Shown here piece after piece: positions 17,214-24,832 of a stretch of 37,225 nucleotides of DNA. The notes under the pieces were generated by a model that saw only the letters and a program-made list of their open reading frames with translations, did no database searches and was not told the origin of the DNA. The stretch covers positions 1 to 37,225 of the forward strand of contig QEUW01000097.1 of assembly GCA_003577005.1 (NCBI GenBank). The letters run 5' to 3'. Made by a program: the position numbers and the translations under genes. This stretch comes from Chloroflexota bacterium. GTDB taxonomy: Bacteria > Chloroflexota > Anaerolineae > Caldilineales > Caldilineaceae. Position 1 is the first letter of the stretch; each line of letters starts with the position of its first letter.

Positions 17214-17243
17214 TCACACACCTCGGATCGTTTTCGTAACCAC
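17214..17243 (-). other. Nine-codon frame with strong ribosome site, in frame with the kelch gene but ended by TGA
   Basis: GGAAAGGAG (17251-17259, read on minus) is seven bases before GTG at 17243. The frame reads nine codons, ends in TGA (17216-17214), and continues open through five codons to the TTG of the kelch gene. This may be a nonsense-mutated true start, a leader peptide with reinitiation, or a sequencing error. Confidence 0.55.
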
Positions 17244-17273
17244 AGTGGCTCTCCTTTCCAGGCGACATGATCT

Positions 17274-17304
17274 GGTGCGTTGCACTCGCGGAGTGCGCTG
17301 CACC
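17274..17304 (+). repeat. 31-nt hairpin family, copy 5 (sense on plus)
   Basis: Arms GGTGCGTTGCACTC and GAGTGCGCTGCACC with a GCG loop; one T-C mismatch, two G-U pairs. AAACAGCTTCT, part of the 14268-14402 terminal repeat, follows at 17330-17340, so this is probably a half copy of that element. It lies between the ATPase and kelch genes, antisense to both. Confidence 0.85.
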
Positions 17305-17377
17305 TCACCGAATTGGCAATTACCTAGCCAAACAGCTTCTTGCACACTGCCACCGCAGTTCAACCTGACTAGGCTGG

Positions 17378-18199
17378 CTACAGTTCAGCCTGGCGGGCAG
17401 CGTTGACCTCATCGCGCAGAATCTGCCAGATGCGAAATTCCAGTTCGCCAAATTCGGGGTTGCGTTTCAGCTCATACACCTGGCGTGGCCGGGGAAAGGG
17501 CACATGGACCTCCTCAAGGATGCGCCCAGGCGCTGCACTCATGACGAGCACCCGGTCGCCCAATGCCAGCGCCTCGTCGATGGCGTGGGTGACAAAGAGG
17601 ATCGTCTTGCGGCCCTCCGGGGGGGGGGACTCGTCCGACGCCGGGCCGCCCTGCTCCCAAATCTGCAACAGTTCGTCCTGGAGCAGCGTCCGGTTTTGGG
17701 CATCGAGCGCACCAAACGGTTCATCCATGAGCAGTACAGCCGGGTCATTGGCGAGCGCCCGCGCCAGGGCCACCCGCTGCCTCATGCCGCCGGAGAGTTG
17801 GTAGGGGTAGGCCTCGGCGAAGCGGCTGAGGCCTACCATCCGTATCATGCGGCTGACCACCTCATCCCGCTCTTTGAGCCCGACGCCCCGCATGTGCAGC
17901 CCGTATTCCACATTGCCCTGCACCGTCAGCCAGGGAAAGGTGGAATCCCCTTGAAAGACCATGCTGTTGAAGGGTCGTTCAGCGTCGCCTGGCTCAGCCA
18001 GCCATAACTCCCCGCTAGTCGGCGTCTCCAACCCGGCGAGGATGCGCAACAGCGTGCTCTTGCCACACCCACTCGGCCCGACGATGCAGACAAACTCACC
18101 GCCGTCTACAGCCAGATCGAGCGGCCCCAATGCATGAAATTCCTGGCGATCCGGCCCGACAAAGGTTTTGGTAAGGTTCGTTGCCGTGACGATGCTCAT
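17378..18199 (-). CDS. ABC transporter ATP-binding protein, NitT/TauT (SsuB/TauB) type
   Basis: This 273-residue ATPase powers the importer formed with the neighbouring permease fusion and binding lipoprotein. Motifs: Walker A GPSGCGKS at 41-48, Q-loop Q83, signature LSGGMRQR at 135-142, Walker B LLMDEP at 156-161, and switch histidine H205. The family D-loop FGALD is intact. A non-conserved insertion (about 183-197, ending SPPPEG) contains a run of ten C on the coding strand (plus-strand G at 17619-17628), a possible slippage site upstream of H205. I chose MSIVTATNL at 18199 as start; a longer frame to 18250 runs through an inverted repeat and is unlikely. Confidence 0.92.
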   Translation of the reverse strand: MSIVTATNLTKTFVGPDRQEFHALGPLDLAVDGGEFVCIVGPSGCGKSTLLRILAGLETPTSGELWLAEPGDAERPFNSMVFQGDSTFPWLTVQGNVEYGLHMRGVGLKERDEVVSRMIRMVGLSRFAEAYPYQLSGGMRQRVALARALANDPAVLLMDEPFGALDAQNRTLLQDELLQIWEQGGPASDESPPPEGRKTILFVTHAIDEALALGDRVLVMSAAPGRILEEVHVPFPRPRQVYELKRNPEFGELEFRIWQILRDEVNAARQAEL

Positions 18200-18222
18200 G
18201 AATCGTAAAGACCTCGGCCTCT

Positions 18223-18327
18223 GGAACGCAGAACGTAGAGCGTAGAACATAGAGCGTGGGGCGTAGCTACCTCTTGCAGAGTTCGCACGCCCACATTCTA
18301 CATTCTACGTTCCATGTTCCGCGTTCC
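18223..18327. repeat. Long imperfect inverted repeat between binding-protein and ATPase genes
   Basis: Arms of about 40 bases (18223-18263, beginning GGAACGCAGAACGTAG; 18288-18327) pair with roughly three quarters identity around a 24-nt loop. The right arm ends exactly one base before the stop codon of the binding-protein gene (18328). An intercistronic hairpin here could protect the upstream mRNA, giving more binding protein than ATPase. Confidence 0.85.
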
Positions 18328-19395
18328 CTACTCCCACTCGACCGGCCCGCCCAGCTCCGCCACTGCCTCTTCGGTGTAGCTGGTGTTGATAAACTGGGAC
18401 AAATCGATCTCTTCGTCGCTGCTCAACTGGCCCTGGGCTCGGAAAAAGCGCTGGAGCTCCATCAGATCCTCGATAGGGACGACACCGTTAGGGTCGTGAT
18501 AGGAGCGATTGGCGCGCTTGACGACCTCAGCCGGTACGTTGGTGTACTTCTCGATGATAGCTGCATTCTCATCGCTGTACCAGAGATCCCCGTTGAGGTC
18601 GCGAGCGCCACGGATAAAGGCCTTGACAAACCCCTTGGCCAGTTCCGGGTTGTTGGTCGCCCACTCCTTGTTGAAGTAGATCACCGTCGAGGTGAAATCG
18701 CTGATAAAATCCTGGCTCAAACGGGCGATCAACCCCTGGTCTTCGGCCAGGGTCGCCAGCGGCTCCCCCAGGATGGCGCCATCCAGCGAGCCGTTCTCCA
18801 GTGCAGGCGCCACCTCGCGAAAGCCAACGCCGAGTACCTCTACATCGGGGAAGTCGAGACTGCCCTGTTGCAGCGCCTTCCAGAGCCAATATTCGGTGGC
18901 CGCGCCCTTGGCGTTGGTCGAGACCGTCATCCCTCGGAGGTCGCTCATTTGGGTCAACTCGCCGCTGTCGAAGCGCGCTTTGCTCACCACAAAGGGGCTG
19001 GTCAGCGGCGGACGCTCGGTGTGGAGCGGCGCCACGATCTCGAATTCGATCCCGCGCGCTACAGCGTTGAGCATCCCCGCGCCGATGCCGCCACCGGCCA
19101 CATCAAAGTTACCGGCGGCCACCTGGACCACATTCTCGGTGCCGCCTTCGACCGGCAACAACTCGACCTCAATTCCTTCTTCGGCAAAGTAGCCTTTTTC
19201 GGCGGCAATAAAGAGCGGGGCATAGATGGTAACCGGTACGTGGCCGACCCGTACGGTCGCCAATTGGGAACCGGCCTCTTTGCCGGTGGTTGTCGTCTCT
19301 GGGGTCGTTTCCGGGCCGGTTGCAGGGGCGACGGGCGCCACACAGGCTGCGACGATCAACGCACAGGTTGCGGCAATCAGCAGCAGAGTTCGCAT
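18328..19395 (-). CDS. ABC transporter substrate-binding lipoprotein, NMT1/SsuA type
   Basis: This 355-residue lipoprotein captures a substrate outside the membrane for the NitT/TauT-type importer. The signal peptide ends in lipobox VAAC with C18, followed by a Thr/Pro/Ala-rich tether (20-45). The mature domain begins VRVGHVPVTIYAPLFIAAEKGYFAEEGIEVELLP, typical of the SsuA/THI5/NMT1 family, which binds sulfonates, nitrate, thiamine precursors and aromatic acids. The ligand cannot be read from the sequence. GAGGAG lies five bases upstream of the start. It is the first gene of the gene order lipoprotein, ATPase, kelch, permease-MenA, 169 nt after argJ. Confidence 0.9.
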   Translation of the reverse strand: MRTLLLIAATCALIVAACVAPVAPATGPETTPETTTTGKEAGSQLATVRVGHVPVTIYAPLFIAAEKGYFAEEGIEVELLPVEGGTENVVQVAAGNFDVAGGGIGAGMLNAVARGIEFEIVAPLHTERPPLTSPFVVSKARFDSGELTQMSDLRGMTVSTNAKGAATEYWLWKALQQGSLDFPDVEVLGVGFREVAPALENGSLDGAILGEPLATLAEDQGLIARLSQDFISDFTSTVIYFNKEWATNNPELAKGFVKAFIRGARDLNGDLWYSDENAAIIEKYTNVPAEVVKRANRSYHDPNGVVPIEDLMELQRFFRAQGQLSSDEEIDLSQFINTSYTEEAVAELGGPVEWE

Positions 19396-19451
19396 AGTGT
19401 CTCCTCGTTCGCATCAAAACTGAGCAGGATCGATAAACTTTCACTCAAGTT

Positions 19452-19473
19452 ATTTGTACATTTTGTCACAAAT
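19452..19473. promoter_or_regulatory. Nested dyad upstream of the binding-protein gene (possible operator)
   Basis: ATTTGT (19452-19457) and ACAAAT (19468-19473) form an outer dyad, and TTTGTCACAAA (19462-19472) is an 11-base palindrome inside it. The site is 57-78 bases upstream of the gene start in an AT-rich gap. I could not place a confident -35/-10 pair around it. Confidence 0.4.
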
Positions 19474-19564
19474 ACATGCTGCCCCCAAATTGACGGAAAG
19501 CTAAAGGTCCCAATACCCAACAGATGGGAATGAGAGACGCTCGTCTCCCGTTCATCATCCCAGT

Positions 19565-20797
19565 CTACGTCCGATAGTCCCCGTTGATCTTGACGTATTC
19601 ATAGCTCAGGTCGGTCGTCCACACAGTGGCTGAACCGGTGCCTAACCCTAATTCCAGGCGCACATCGATCTCCGGCAGGCTGAAGATTTTGGTTGCCTGT
19701 TCTTCCGAATAAGCGAGCGGCGTACCGTTGGCCAGCAGTTGCAGCTCGGGTGAGTGCTGCCCAGGCTCTGCGCCGCCGCGGATAAAGATCGAGCAGCGTT
19801 CCTGTTCGATATAGGCCCCTGAGCGACCGGCGGCGGCGACAAAGCGGCCCCAGTTGGCATCGCCACCAAAGAAGGCGGTCTTGACCAGGGGGCTGGTGGC
19901 GATGGTGTTGGCCGCGGCGTGGGCGTCTCCATCCGAGCGGGCGCCGTTGACCTGGACCGTAACAAACTTGGTGGCGCCTTCGCCATCCCGCACGATGGCC
20001 TGAGCCAGGTCGATACTGATGGCCGTGAGCGTTTCCTGGAAGAGGGCGAAGTCCCGGCTGTTGGCATCACTGATCTCATGGTTGCCGGCAGCACCGTTGG
20101 CGAGCAGCAACACTGTATCGTTGGTGCTGGTATCTCCATCCACGCTGATCCGGTTGTAGCTGCGGTTGACTGCATAGGAGAGCGCCTGTTGGAGCAGCGG
20201 GTGGCTAATGGCGGCGTCGGTGGCGATGGTGCTGAGCATGGTCGCCATATTGGGGTGGATCATGCCGGCGCCTTTGGAGATGCCGGTGAAATGGACTAGT
20301 CTGCCGCCGATCTCCGCCTCGCGCGCAAAGAGCTTGGGTCGGGTGTCGGTGGTCATGATGGCCAGGGCAGCATCGAGCCAGCCATCGGGCCGTAGCTGTT
20401 CGAGCGCCGGAGGAATGCCAGCCAGCAACTGATCCATCGGCAACTGTACGCCGATGACGCCGGTGCTCATGACAAAGATCGAGTGGTCGCCAGCGCCCAA
20501 CGCCTCTTCTACCGCCTCGGCGGTGCGGCGGGTGTTGGCAGCGCCGGGCGTGCCGGTGCAGGCATTGGCGCACCCGCTGTTGATGATCACGCCGTGGCTG
20601 CCGCTGGGGTTTGCCGCCAGCACCTGTTTATCATAGAGCACCGGCGCCGCCGCAAACGAACTCTGTGTAAAGGTCGCCGCCGCCCGGCACGGCGTCCGGC
20701 TGACGATCAGCGCCAGGTCTAATGCACCACTCTTCTTGATCCCGGCGGCGATCCCCGCAGCATCAAAGCCGGGAACGACATAGTTGGTAGGGTTCAT
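19565..20797 (-). CDS. argJ: Bifunctional glutamate N-acetyltransferase/amino-acid acetyltransferase
   Basis: This 410-residue Ntn-type enzyme transfers acetyl from N-acetylornithine to glutamate in the cyclic arginine pathway. The self-cleavage site is [14 protein letters not shown] with T186 as new N-terminal nucleophile. The oxyanion region STGVIG (111-116) and the C-terminal motif with [16 protein letters not shown] are present. I placed the start at 20797, where AAAGGAGAAACC precedes the ATG; the longer frame crosses an inverted repeat. It follows argG on the same strand with a hairpin in the gap, so the two arginine genes are probably one transcript. Confidence 0.95.
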   Translation of the reverse strand: MNPTNYVVPGFDAAGIAAGIKKSGALDLALIVSRTPCRAAATFTQSSFAAAPVLYDKQVLAANPSGSHGVIINSGCANACTGTPGAANTRRTAEAVEEALGAGDHSIFVMSTGVIGVQLPMDQLLAGIPPALEQLRPDGWLDAALAIMTTDTRPKLFAREAEIGGRLVHFTGISKGAGMIHPNMATMLSTIATDAAISHPLLQQALSYAVNRSYNRISVDGDTSTNDTVLLLANGAAGNHEISDANSRDFALFQETLTAISIDLAQAIVRDGEGATKFVTVQVNGARSDGDAHAAANTIATSPLVKTAFFGGDANWGRFVAAAGRSGAYIEQERCSIFIRGGAEPGQHSPELQLLANGTPLAYSEEQATKIFSLPEIDVRLELGLGTGSATVWTTDLSYEYVKINGDYRT

Positions 20798-20817
20798 GGT
20801 TTCTCCTTTGTTGAAAA

Positions 20818-20899
20818 AGAGATTTGAGGGAGATCTGAGGAGATTGTACTGTGCCAAGCACCGAGTCTCCTCGAATTTCCCAAATCTCCTCAAATCTCT
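20818..20899. repeat. Inverted repeat between argG and argJ, GAGGAGATTTG family
   Basis: AGAGATTTGAGG (20818-20829) pairs perfectly with the terminal part of the right arm (20888-20899), and imperfect pairing continues inward to about 20846 and 20863. The right arm includes part of the argG stop codon, and the left arm ends close to the argJ ribosome site. Similar GAGGAGATTTG words form the repeats at 29555-29620 and 30407-30487. Confidence 0.8.
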
Positions 20900-22112
20900 A
20901 TTTGTTTTGCTCCCGCATCAACGCCTGCACCTTCAACGGCAGGCCAAAGAGACGGATAAAGCCGTTGGCGTCGGCATGGTTGTAGTCGCCTTCTTCAAAG
21001 GTGACGATGTCGGCGCGGTAGAGGCTATGGGGGCTTTTGCGACCGACCAGCATGACGTTGCCCTTGTAGAGTTTGAGCCGCACGGTGCCGGTGAGGGTCT
21101 GCTCGGTGCTGTTGACAAAGGCGGTGAGCGCCTCGCGCAGCGGCGTAAACCACTGGCCGTTGTAGACCAGTTCGGCAAACTTGAGCGCCACCTGCTGTTT
21201 GTATTGGAGGGTGTTGCGGTCGAGGCAGAGTTGTTCGAGCGCGGCATGGGCCCGGTAGAGGATCGTGCCGCCCGGGGTTTCGTAGACGCCGCGGCTCTTC
21301 ATGCCCACCAGCCGGTTCTCGACAATGTCCACCCGGCCGACGCCGTGTCTGGCGCCCAGTTCGTTGAGTCTCTTGACCAGGGGTACCGGGTCGAGTGGTT
21401 CGCCGTTGACGTGGGTGGGTAGCCCCTGGGTAAATTCCAGTTCGACATATTCGGGTTGGTCGGGCGCGGCTTCGGGGTTGGTCGTCCATTCGAACATGTC
21501 AGCGGGGGGCTCGTTCCACGGGTCTTCGAGCGGGCCGCCCTCGTTGCTCAAGTGCCAGAGGTTCTTGTCCTGGCTGTAGATGCGTTCCATGGTCGCCTTG
21601 ACCGGCACGTTATGTTCGGCGGCGTAATCGAGCGCATCCACGCGACCTTTGATGTTCCACTCGCGCCAGGGCGCAATAATGTGTAGCCGCGGGTTGAGCG
21701 CCATCACAGTCAACTCGAAACGCACCTGGTCATTGCCCTTGCCGGTGGCGCCGTGAGCGACAGCGTCGGCCCCTTCGAGTTCGGCGATGCGCACCATGTG
21801 TTTGGCGATGATGGGCCGGGCAAACGAAGTGCCAAGCAGGTATTCGCGCTCATAGATAGCGCCGGCCTGCATGGTGGGGAAGACATACTCGGTCAGAAAT
21901 TCGTGACGCAAGTCTTCGACATAGCACTTGCTGGCCCCCGACGCCAACGCCTTTTCCTCCAGGCCGACCAGTTCATCCTCCTGTCCCAGATTGGCGCAGA
22001 AACAGACGACTTCACACTTGTACTCGTTTTTCAACCACGGCACGATAACGCTCGTGTCCAACCCGCCCGAATAGGCGAGCACGGCTTTTTTTACGGCGGG
22101 GCGTGTGGTCAT
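20898..22112 (-). CDS. argG: Argininosuccinate synthase
   Basis: This 404-residue enzyme joins citrulline and aspartate with ATP to form argininosuccinate. The P-loop AYSGGLDTS is at 13-21. Family blocks follow: [38 protein letters not shown], and [19 protein letters not shown]. The length is normal for bacteria. I chose the ATG at 22112, preceded by AAGAGGAAAAC; a longer frame extends into hairpin copy 6. argJ lies downstream. Its own promoter is not clear: the 170-bp region upstream contains a hairpin, an inverted repeat and the terminator of the preceding operon. Confidence 0.96.
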   Translation of the reverse strand: MTTRPAVKKAVLAYSGGLDTSVIVPWLKNEYKCEVVCFCANLGQEDELVGLEEKALASGASKCYVEDLRHEFLTEYVFPTMQAGAIYEREYLLGTSFARPIIAKHMVRIAELEGADAVAHGATGKGNDQVRFELTVMALNPRLHIIAPWREWNIKGRVDALDYAAEHNVPVKATMERIYSQDKNLWHLSNEGGPLEDPWNEPPADMFEWTTNPEAAPDQPEYVELEFTQGLPTHVNGEPLDPVPLVKRLNELGARHGVGRVDIVENRLVGMKSRGVYETPGGTILYRAHAALEQLCLDRNTLQYKQQVALKFAELVYNGQWFTPLREALTAFVNSTEQTLTGTVRLKLYKGNVMLVGRKSPHSLYRADIVTFEEGDYNHADANGFIRLFGLPLKVQALMREQNK

Positions 22113-22147
22113 GTGTTTTCCTCTCTTTTTTGGATCTGCCGGCCAGA

Positions 22148-22178
22148 GGTGCAACGCACTTTGCAAGTGCATCGCACC
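22148..22178 (-). repeat. 31-nt hairpin family, copy 6 (sense on minus)
   Basis: Plus-strand arms GGTGCAACGCACTT and AAGTGCATCGCACC with a TGC loop. On minus it pairs completely with two G-U pairs. It lies 36 bases upstream of the argG start, in the gene's sense. Confidence 0.9.
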
Positions 22179-22199
22179 GGAGCAACTACGTACCTTCTA

Positions 22200-22253
22200 A
22201 AGGATTAGGAATTAGGCAAGGTTTCGCCAGCGACCGCCTAATCCCTAATCCTT
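22200..22253. repeat. 18-bp inverted repeat upstream of argG
   Basis: AAGGATTAGGAATTAGGC (22200-22217) and GCCTAATCCCTAATCCTT (22236-22253) pair with one mismatch around an 18-nt loop. It sits between the operon terminator and hairpin copy 6. Confidence 0.8.
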
Positions 22254-22285
22254 ATTCCTTCATCCTTAATTCCTTCTTTCGCAAC

Positions 22286-22316
22286 AAAAAACGCCACCCG
22301 GACAACCGGTGTGGCG
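22286..22316 (-). terminator. Intrinsic terminator of the PadR-ABC operon
   Basis: On the minus strand CGCCAC-A-CCGG, loop TTGT, CCGG-GTGGCG form a 10-bp stem with one bulged A, followed at once by TTTTTT. It lies 274 bases past the last gene of the ABC operon. The stretch between holds a 93-codon open frame (22252-22533) that runs through the terminator, so I do not count it as a gene. Confidence 0.8.
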
Positions 22317-22553
22317 TGTGGAAGCGGCGGCACCAATGCGGACCCCAGCAGAAATGCGCTCTGATGAGGACTATCGAATTCTCAGCCCGCTCCCGGCGGA
22401 CGGCAACCTCAAGCGCAGCATCATTTGGCCCGACTAGAATTTGTTGGCAAGTGAGTTCTAAACGTTGAACCATAGCATACCCCACATAGATGCGAAAGTC
22501 AAACATGCCAGTCGGTCGGTTGGGATTCGTCAAGAAAGCCCCATTGTCATTTA

Positions 22554-22584
22554 GGTGCGACGCACTTTAGAAGTGCATCGCACC
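22554..22584 (-). repeat. 31-nt hairpin family, copy 7 (sense on minus)
   Basis: Plus-strand arms GGTGCGACGCACTT and AAGTGCATCGCACC with a TAG loop. On minus all 14 pairs form, one being G-U. It starts five bases past the stop of the ABC ATPase gene, in the same sense. Confidence 0.9.
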
Positions 22585-22589
22585 TGGAA

Positions 22590-23327
22590 TTACGCCAGCT
22601 CCGCCAGCACATCGCGCGTCGTCCGTCCGGGCTGGAGCACAGTCTCTTTGACAATGCGGCCATCACGCAGCGTCAGCACACGGTCGGCCTGGCTGGCGGT
22701 GCGCAGGTCATGGGTGGCGAGCAGGACCCCATGTTCGCCGCTGTCGGCCAGACTGCGCAGGCGCGCCACGATCTGGCGCGCCGCCGTGGTGTCCAGATTG
22801 GCGGTCGGCTCATCGGCGAGGATGAGCGGCGGGTTGGCGGCCAGGGCGCGCGCCACGGCCACCATCTGCTGCTGGCCGCCGGAGAGTTCGGTCGGGTAGC
22901 GGGCGGCCAGTTCGATCATGTTGAGTTCGGCGAGCAACTGGCCCGACCGCTGTTGGGCGTCGAACGGTGGCCGCAACATCAGCCGCAGCGGGAGACCGAC
23001 GTTTTCGCGCACGGTAAAGCCGGGGAAGAGATTGTAGTTCTGGTAGATAAAGCCTACCGCCTGGCTGCGCAGATCGATTACCTGGTCGCTGTTGAGTTCG
23101 TGTAGCGGTTGGTTCAAAAGTGTCACCGTGCCGGCGTCGGGCTGTTCGAGGCCGGCGAGCAGGGCCAACAGGGTGGTCTTGCCGCTGCCGGTGGGGCCCA
23201 CCAACGCCACCATCTCGCCGGCGCGCACAGCCAGATCGATACCGGCCAGCGCCGGCACCGGGCCGGCGGACGAGGCGTAGCGCTTCGCCAGCTCTTGCGC
23301 CTGCACCAGGATCATCTTGTCAGACAT
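22590..23327 (-). CDS. ABC transporter ATP-binding protein, LolD/MacB type
   Basis: This 245-residue ATPase belongs to the group that partners FtsX-like permeases. Walker A GPTGSGKT is at 44-51, the Q-loop is FIYQNYNLFPGFTVRENV, and the signature is LSGGQQQMVAVARALA. Walker B is LILADEPTANLD, and the switch histidine is in LLATHDLRTA. Such transporters move lipoproteins, peptides or antibiotics by mechanotransmission rather than classic import. AAAGGAGAGA precedes the start. The gene overlaps the upstream one by 8 nt and is last in the five-gene PadR operon. Confidence 0.92.
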   Translation of the reverse strand: MSDKMILVQAQELAKRYASSAGPVPALAGIDLAVRAGEMVALVGPTGSGKTTLLALLAGLEQPDAGTVTLLNQPLHELNSDQVIDLRSQAVGFIYQNYNLFPGFTVRENVGLPLRLMLRPPFDAQQRSGQLLAELNMIELAARYPTELSGGQQQMVAVARALAANPPLILADEPTANLDTTAARQIVARLRSLADSGEHGVLLATHDLRTASQADRVLTLRDGRIVKETVLQPGRTTRDVLAELA

Positions 23328-23823
23328 AGCTTTCGTCTCTCCTTTGGCCGGCCAAATGCTCCCCCACCCAGCCGCCGATCAAGACGGCGATGAGCGAGGG
23401 CAGGCCGACCCAGAACCAGTATGAATTGAGCCAATGCTCACCCATGATGATAGATGGCCGCAGCTCGGCCGCGGTGTGAAAAACCAACGGCGGGATGGCA
23501 AAACAGAACATCCCCCACAGTCGGGCGGGTGTGCGGCTACTAAAGAGCCAGGCCAGCAACCCGGTGAGGGCGCCGGCAATGCTGCCGGCCAGCCACGCCA
23601 GACCCAGCGGCACGATGATCAGTAACGGCGCTAGCAGCACCGCACCAACCCCCTGACCCAGCCAGGCTGCGACGACCAGCCGCTCTGGCCGCCAGAGCGT
23701 CGCCAGGTGGCCACCTGCACTGACCTGTAAGTAAAAACAGAGTGCAGCCAACAATGCGTAGACCGTCGCCAGACGCAGGCCGACCTGCCCACCCAACTGC
23801 CAGCCGCGCGCAACCGGATTCAT
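23320..23823 (-). CDS. Hypothetical four-helix membrane protein of the PadR-ABC operon
   Basis: This 167-residue protein has about four hydrophobic segments (about 12-35, 50-74, 78-96, 103-120) and a last one near 133-155. I recognise no family. Its start overlaps the preceding stop (ATGA, 23820-23823), and its end overlaps the ATPase start by 8 nt, so it is translated with the ABC genes and is likely an accessory membrane part. The WRPERL and HTAAELRPSIIMGEHW loops are the main polar parts. Confidence 0.7.
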   Translation of the reverse strand: MNPVARGWQLGGQVGLRLATVYALLAALCFYLQVSAGGHLATLWRPERLVVAAWLGQGVGAVLLAPLLIIVPLGLAWLAGSIAGALTGLLAWLFSSRTPARLWGMFCFAIPPLVFHTAAELRPSIIMGEHWLNSYWFWVGLPSLIAVLIGGWVGEHLAGQRRDESYV

Positions 23824-24794
23824 ATGCTGCCTCCTTTCTCGGCTCGCCCTTTGATGACCTGGAGGATCTGGCGCTGAAACTCGCCCAGCCCCCAGCGGGT
23901 CCAGAGCAAGCCGTAACCGTTGAAACGGGTCGTCAACCGGTGGGTGCTGCTCAAGTGCAAAACCACGCCGCCGTCCACCGGTTCGATCCGGTAGCTGGCC
24001 GCCGCCACCTCAAAATAGCGCCCGCCGATTTCCGGCCAGGGCGCCTCGGTCACCTGGCTGGTGTCGGCGTGGATCGACCAGGCGATGCGCCGTTCGGGTT
24101 CCCACACAGTGATCGTCTCAATAAAGGCAAGGTTCTTCTCGAACAGCCCCCGGCGCACCCCGCCGATGCCGGCATGGTCGAGTGTGGCGGCCAGCGGTTT
24201 GGGTGCGCCAAAGAGGTCGAAGACCGGGCTATAAGAGCGCTCCTCGTCATGAATCATGGGTACACGGATGATATTTGCCCACACCGTTGCGGAGTCAGCC
24301 GTAATAAAGACTTGCGTCTCCACCGTGGCCGTAGCTTCTCGCGTAGCAAAATGGCTTTCAATCGGCGCCGCTACATAGGGCGTCAGGAGCAGGACGCCCA
24401 ACAACATCATCTGGTTTTGGCTGCCACGACGGCGCAAGACCAAACACATCAACAAACCACCAATGCTGCTCATGACAAAGAGGATGGGCAGCGCCATCAC
24501 GACACAAATAAATGCTTCGATAAAAAAGAGACCGGCGATAGCGGCGCCGATCCCGCATGAGAGCCACGGCAAGAAGAAGGCGTTGGTCCACGAAGTCCGC
24601 CGTTGGCTTGGCGTAAACCAGACGGTCAGCGCGCCAATGGCAACGGGAACAAGAAAGAGAAAAGCCCACGACATGACCACAAAGGCGTCAGTGGGGAGGT
24701 TTTGCCCAAAAATGATGCGCGCAACGGCGCCGTAGAGCAGCGCAAAGGGCACGCCGGTCAGCCAGGCCGTATGCTGCTTGAACATCTGCACCAT
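23820..24794 (-). CDS. Membrane protein with C-terminal SRPBCC (START-like) domain
   Basis: This 324-residue protein has about five transmembrane helices in residues 8-145. A soluble domain follows (about 150-320) with the SRPBCC/polyketide-cyclase pattern: VETQVFITADSATVWANIIRVPMI at its start, the central WEPERRIAWSIHAD, then RYFEVAAASYRIEPVDGGVVLHLSSTHRL and a C-terminal helix GLGEFQRQILQVIKGRAEKG. SRPBCC domains hold hydrophobic ligands in a deep cavity. The start at 24794 has TAGGAG eight bases upstream; an earlier ATG at 24830 has no usable site. It lies between the permease and the small membrane protein in the operon. A lipid or hydrophobic-drug sensor or carrier for the exporter is an inference. 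Confidence 0.8.
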   Translation of the reverse strand: MVQMFKQHTAWLTGVPFALLYGAVARIIFGQNLPTDAFVVMSWAFLFLVPVAIGALTVWFTPSQRRTSWTNAFFLPWLSCGIGAAIAGLFFIEAFICVVMALPILFVMSSIGGLLMCLVLRRRGSQNQMMLLGVLLLTPYVAAPIESHFATREATATVETQVFITADSATVWANIIRVPMIHDEERSYSPVFDLFGAPKPLAATLDHAGIGGVRRGLFEKNLAFIETITVWEPERRIAWSIHADTSQVTEAPWPEIGGRYFEVAAASYRIEPVDGGVVLHLSSTHRLTTRFNGYGLLWTRWGLGEFQRQILQVIKGRAEKGGSI

Positions 24795-24832
24795 TGTTGC
24801 TACTCCTACTTTGAGCCGGTACTTGTCCATCC

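Noticed and set aside
17214..17216. TGA read as selenocysteine or programmed readthrough in the kelch gene
   Set aside because: No selenocysteine insertion hairpin is visible and kelch proteins are not selenoproteins; mutation, leader or error is simpler.
17356..17392. 12-base direct repeat CAGTTCARCCTG at the ATPase stop
   Set aside because: Only two imperfect copies, too short to separate from chance.
18200..18250. Longer N-terminus for the importer ATPase
   Set aside because: It is encoded by the inverted repeat and precedes a start at 18199 that opens with the standard family N-terminus.
22252..22590. Possible T-box or arginine attenuator upstream of argG, or a 93-codon gene on the minus strand
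   Set aside because: A terminator is present and a TGGTGCCGCC word recalls the T-box motif, but the usual Stem I signals (AGTA, GGTGTAA-like elements, specifier loop) are missing and the terminator stem does not use the motif. The open frame runs straight through the terminator stem.
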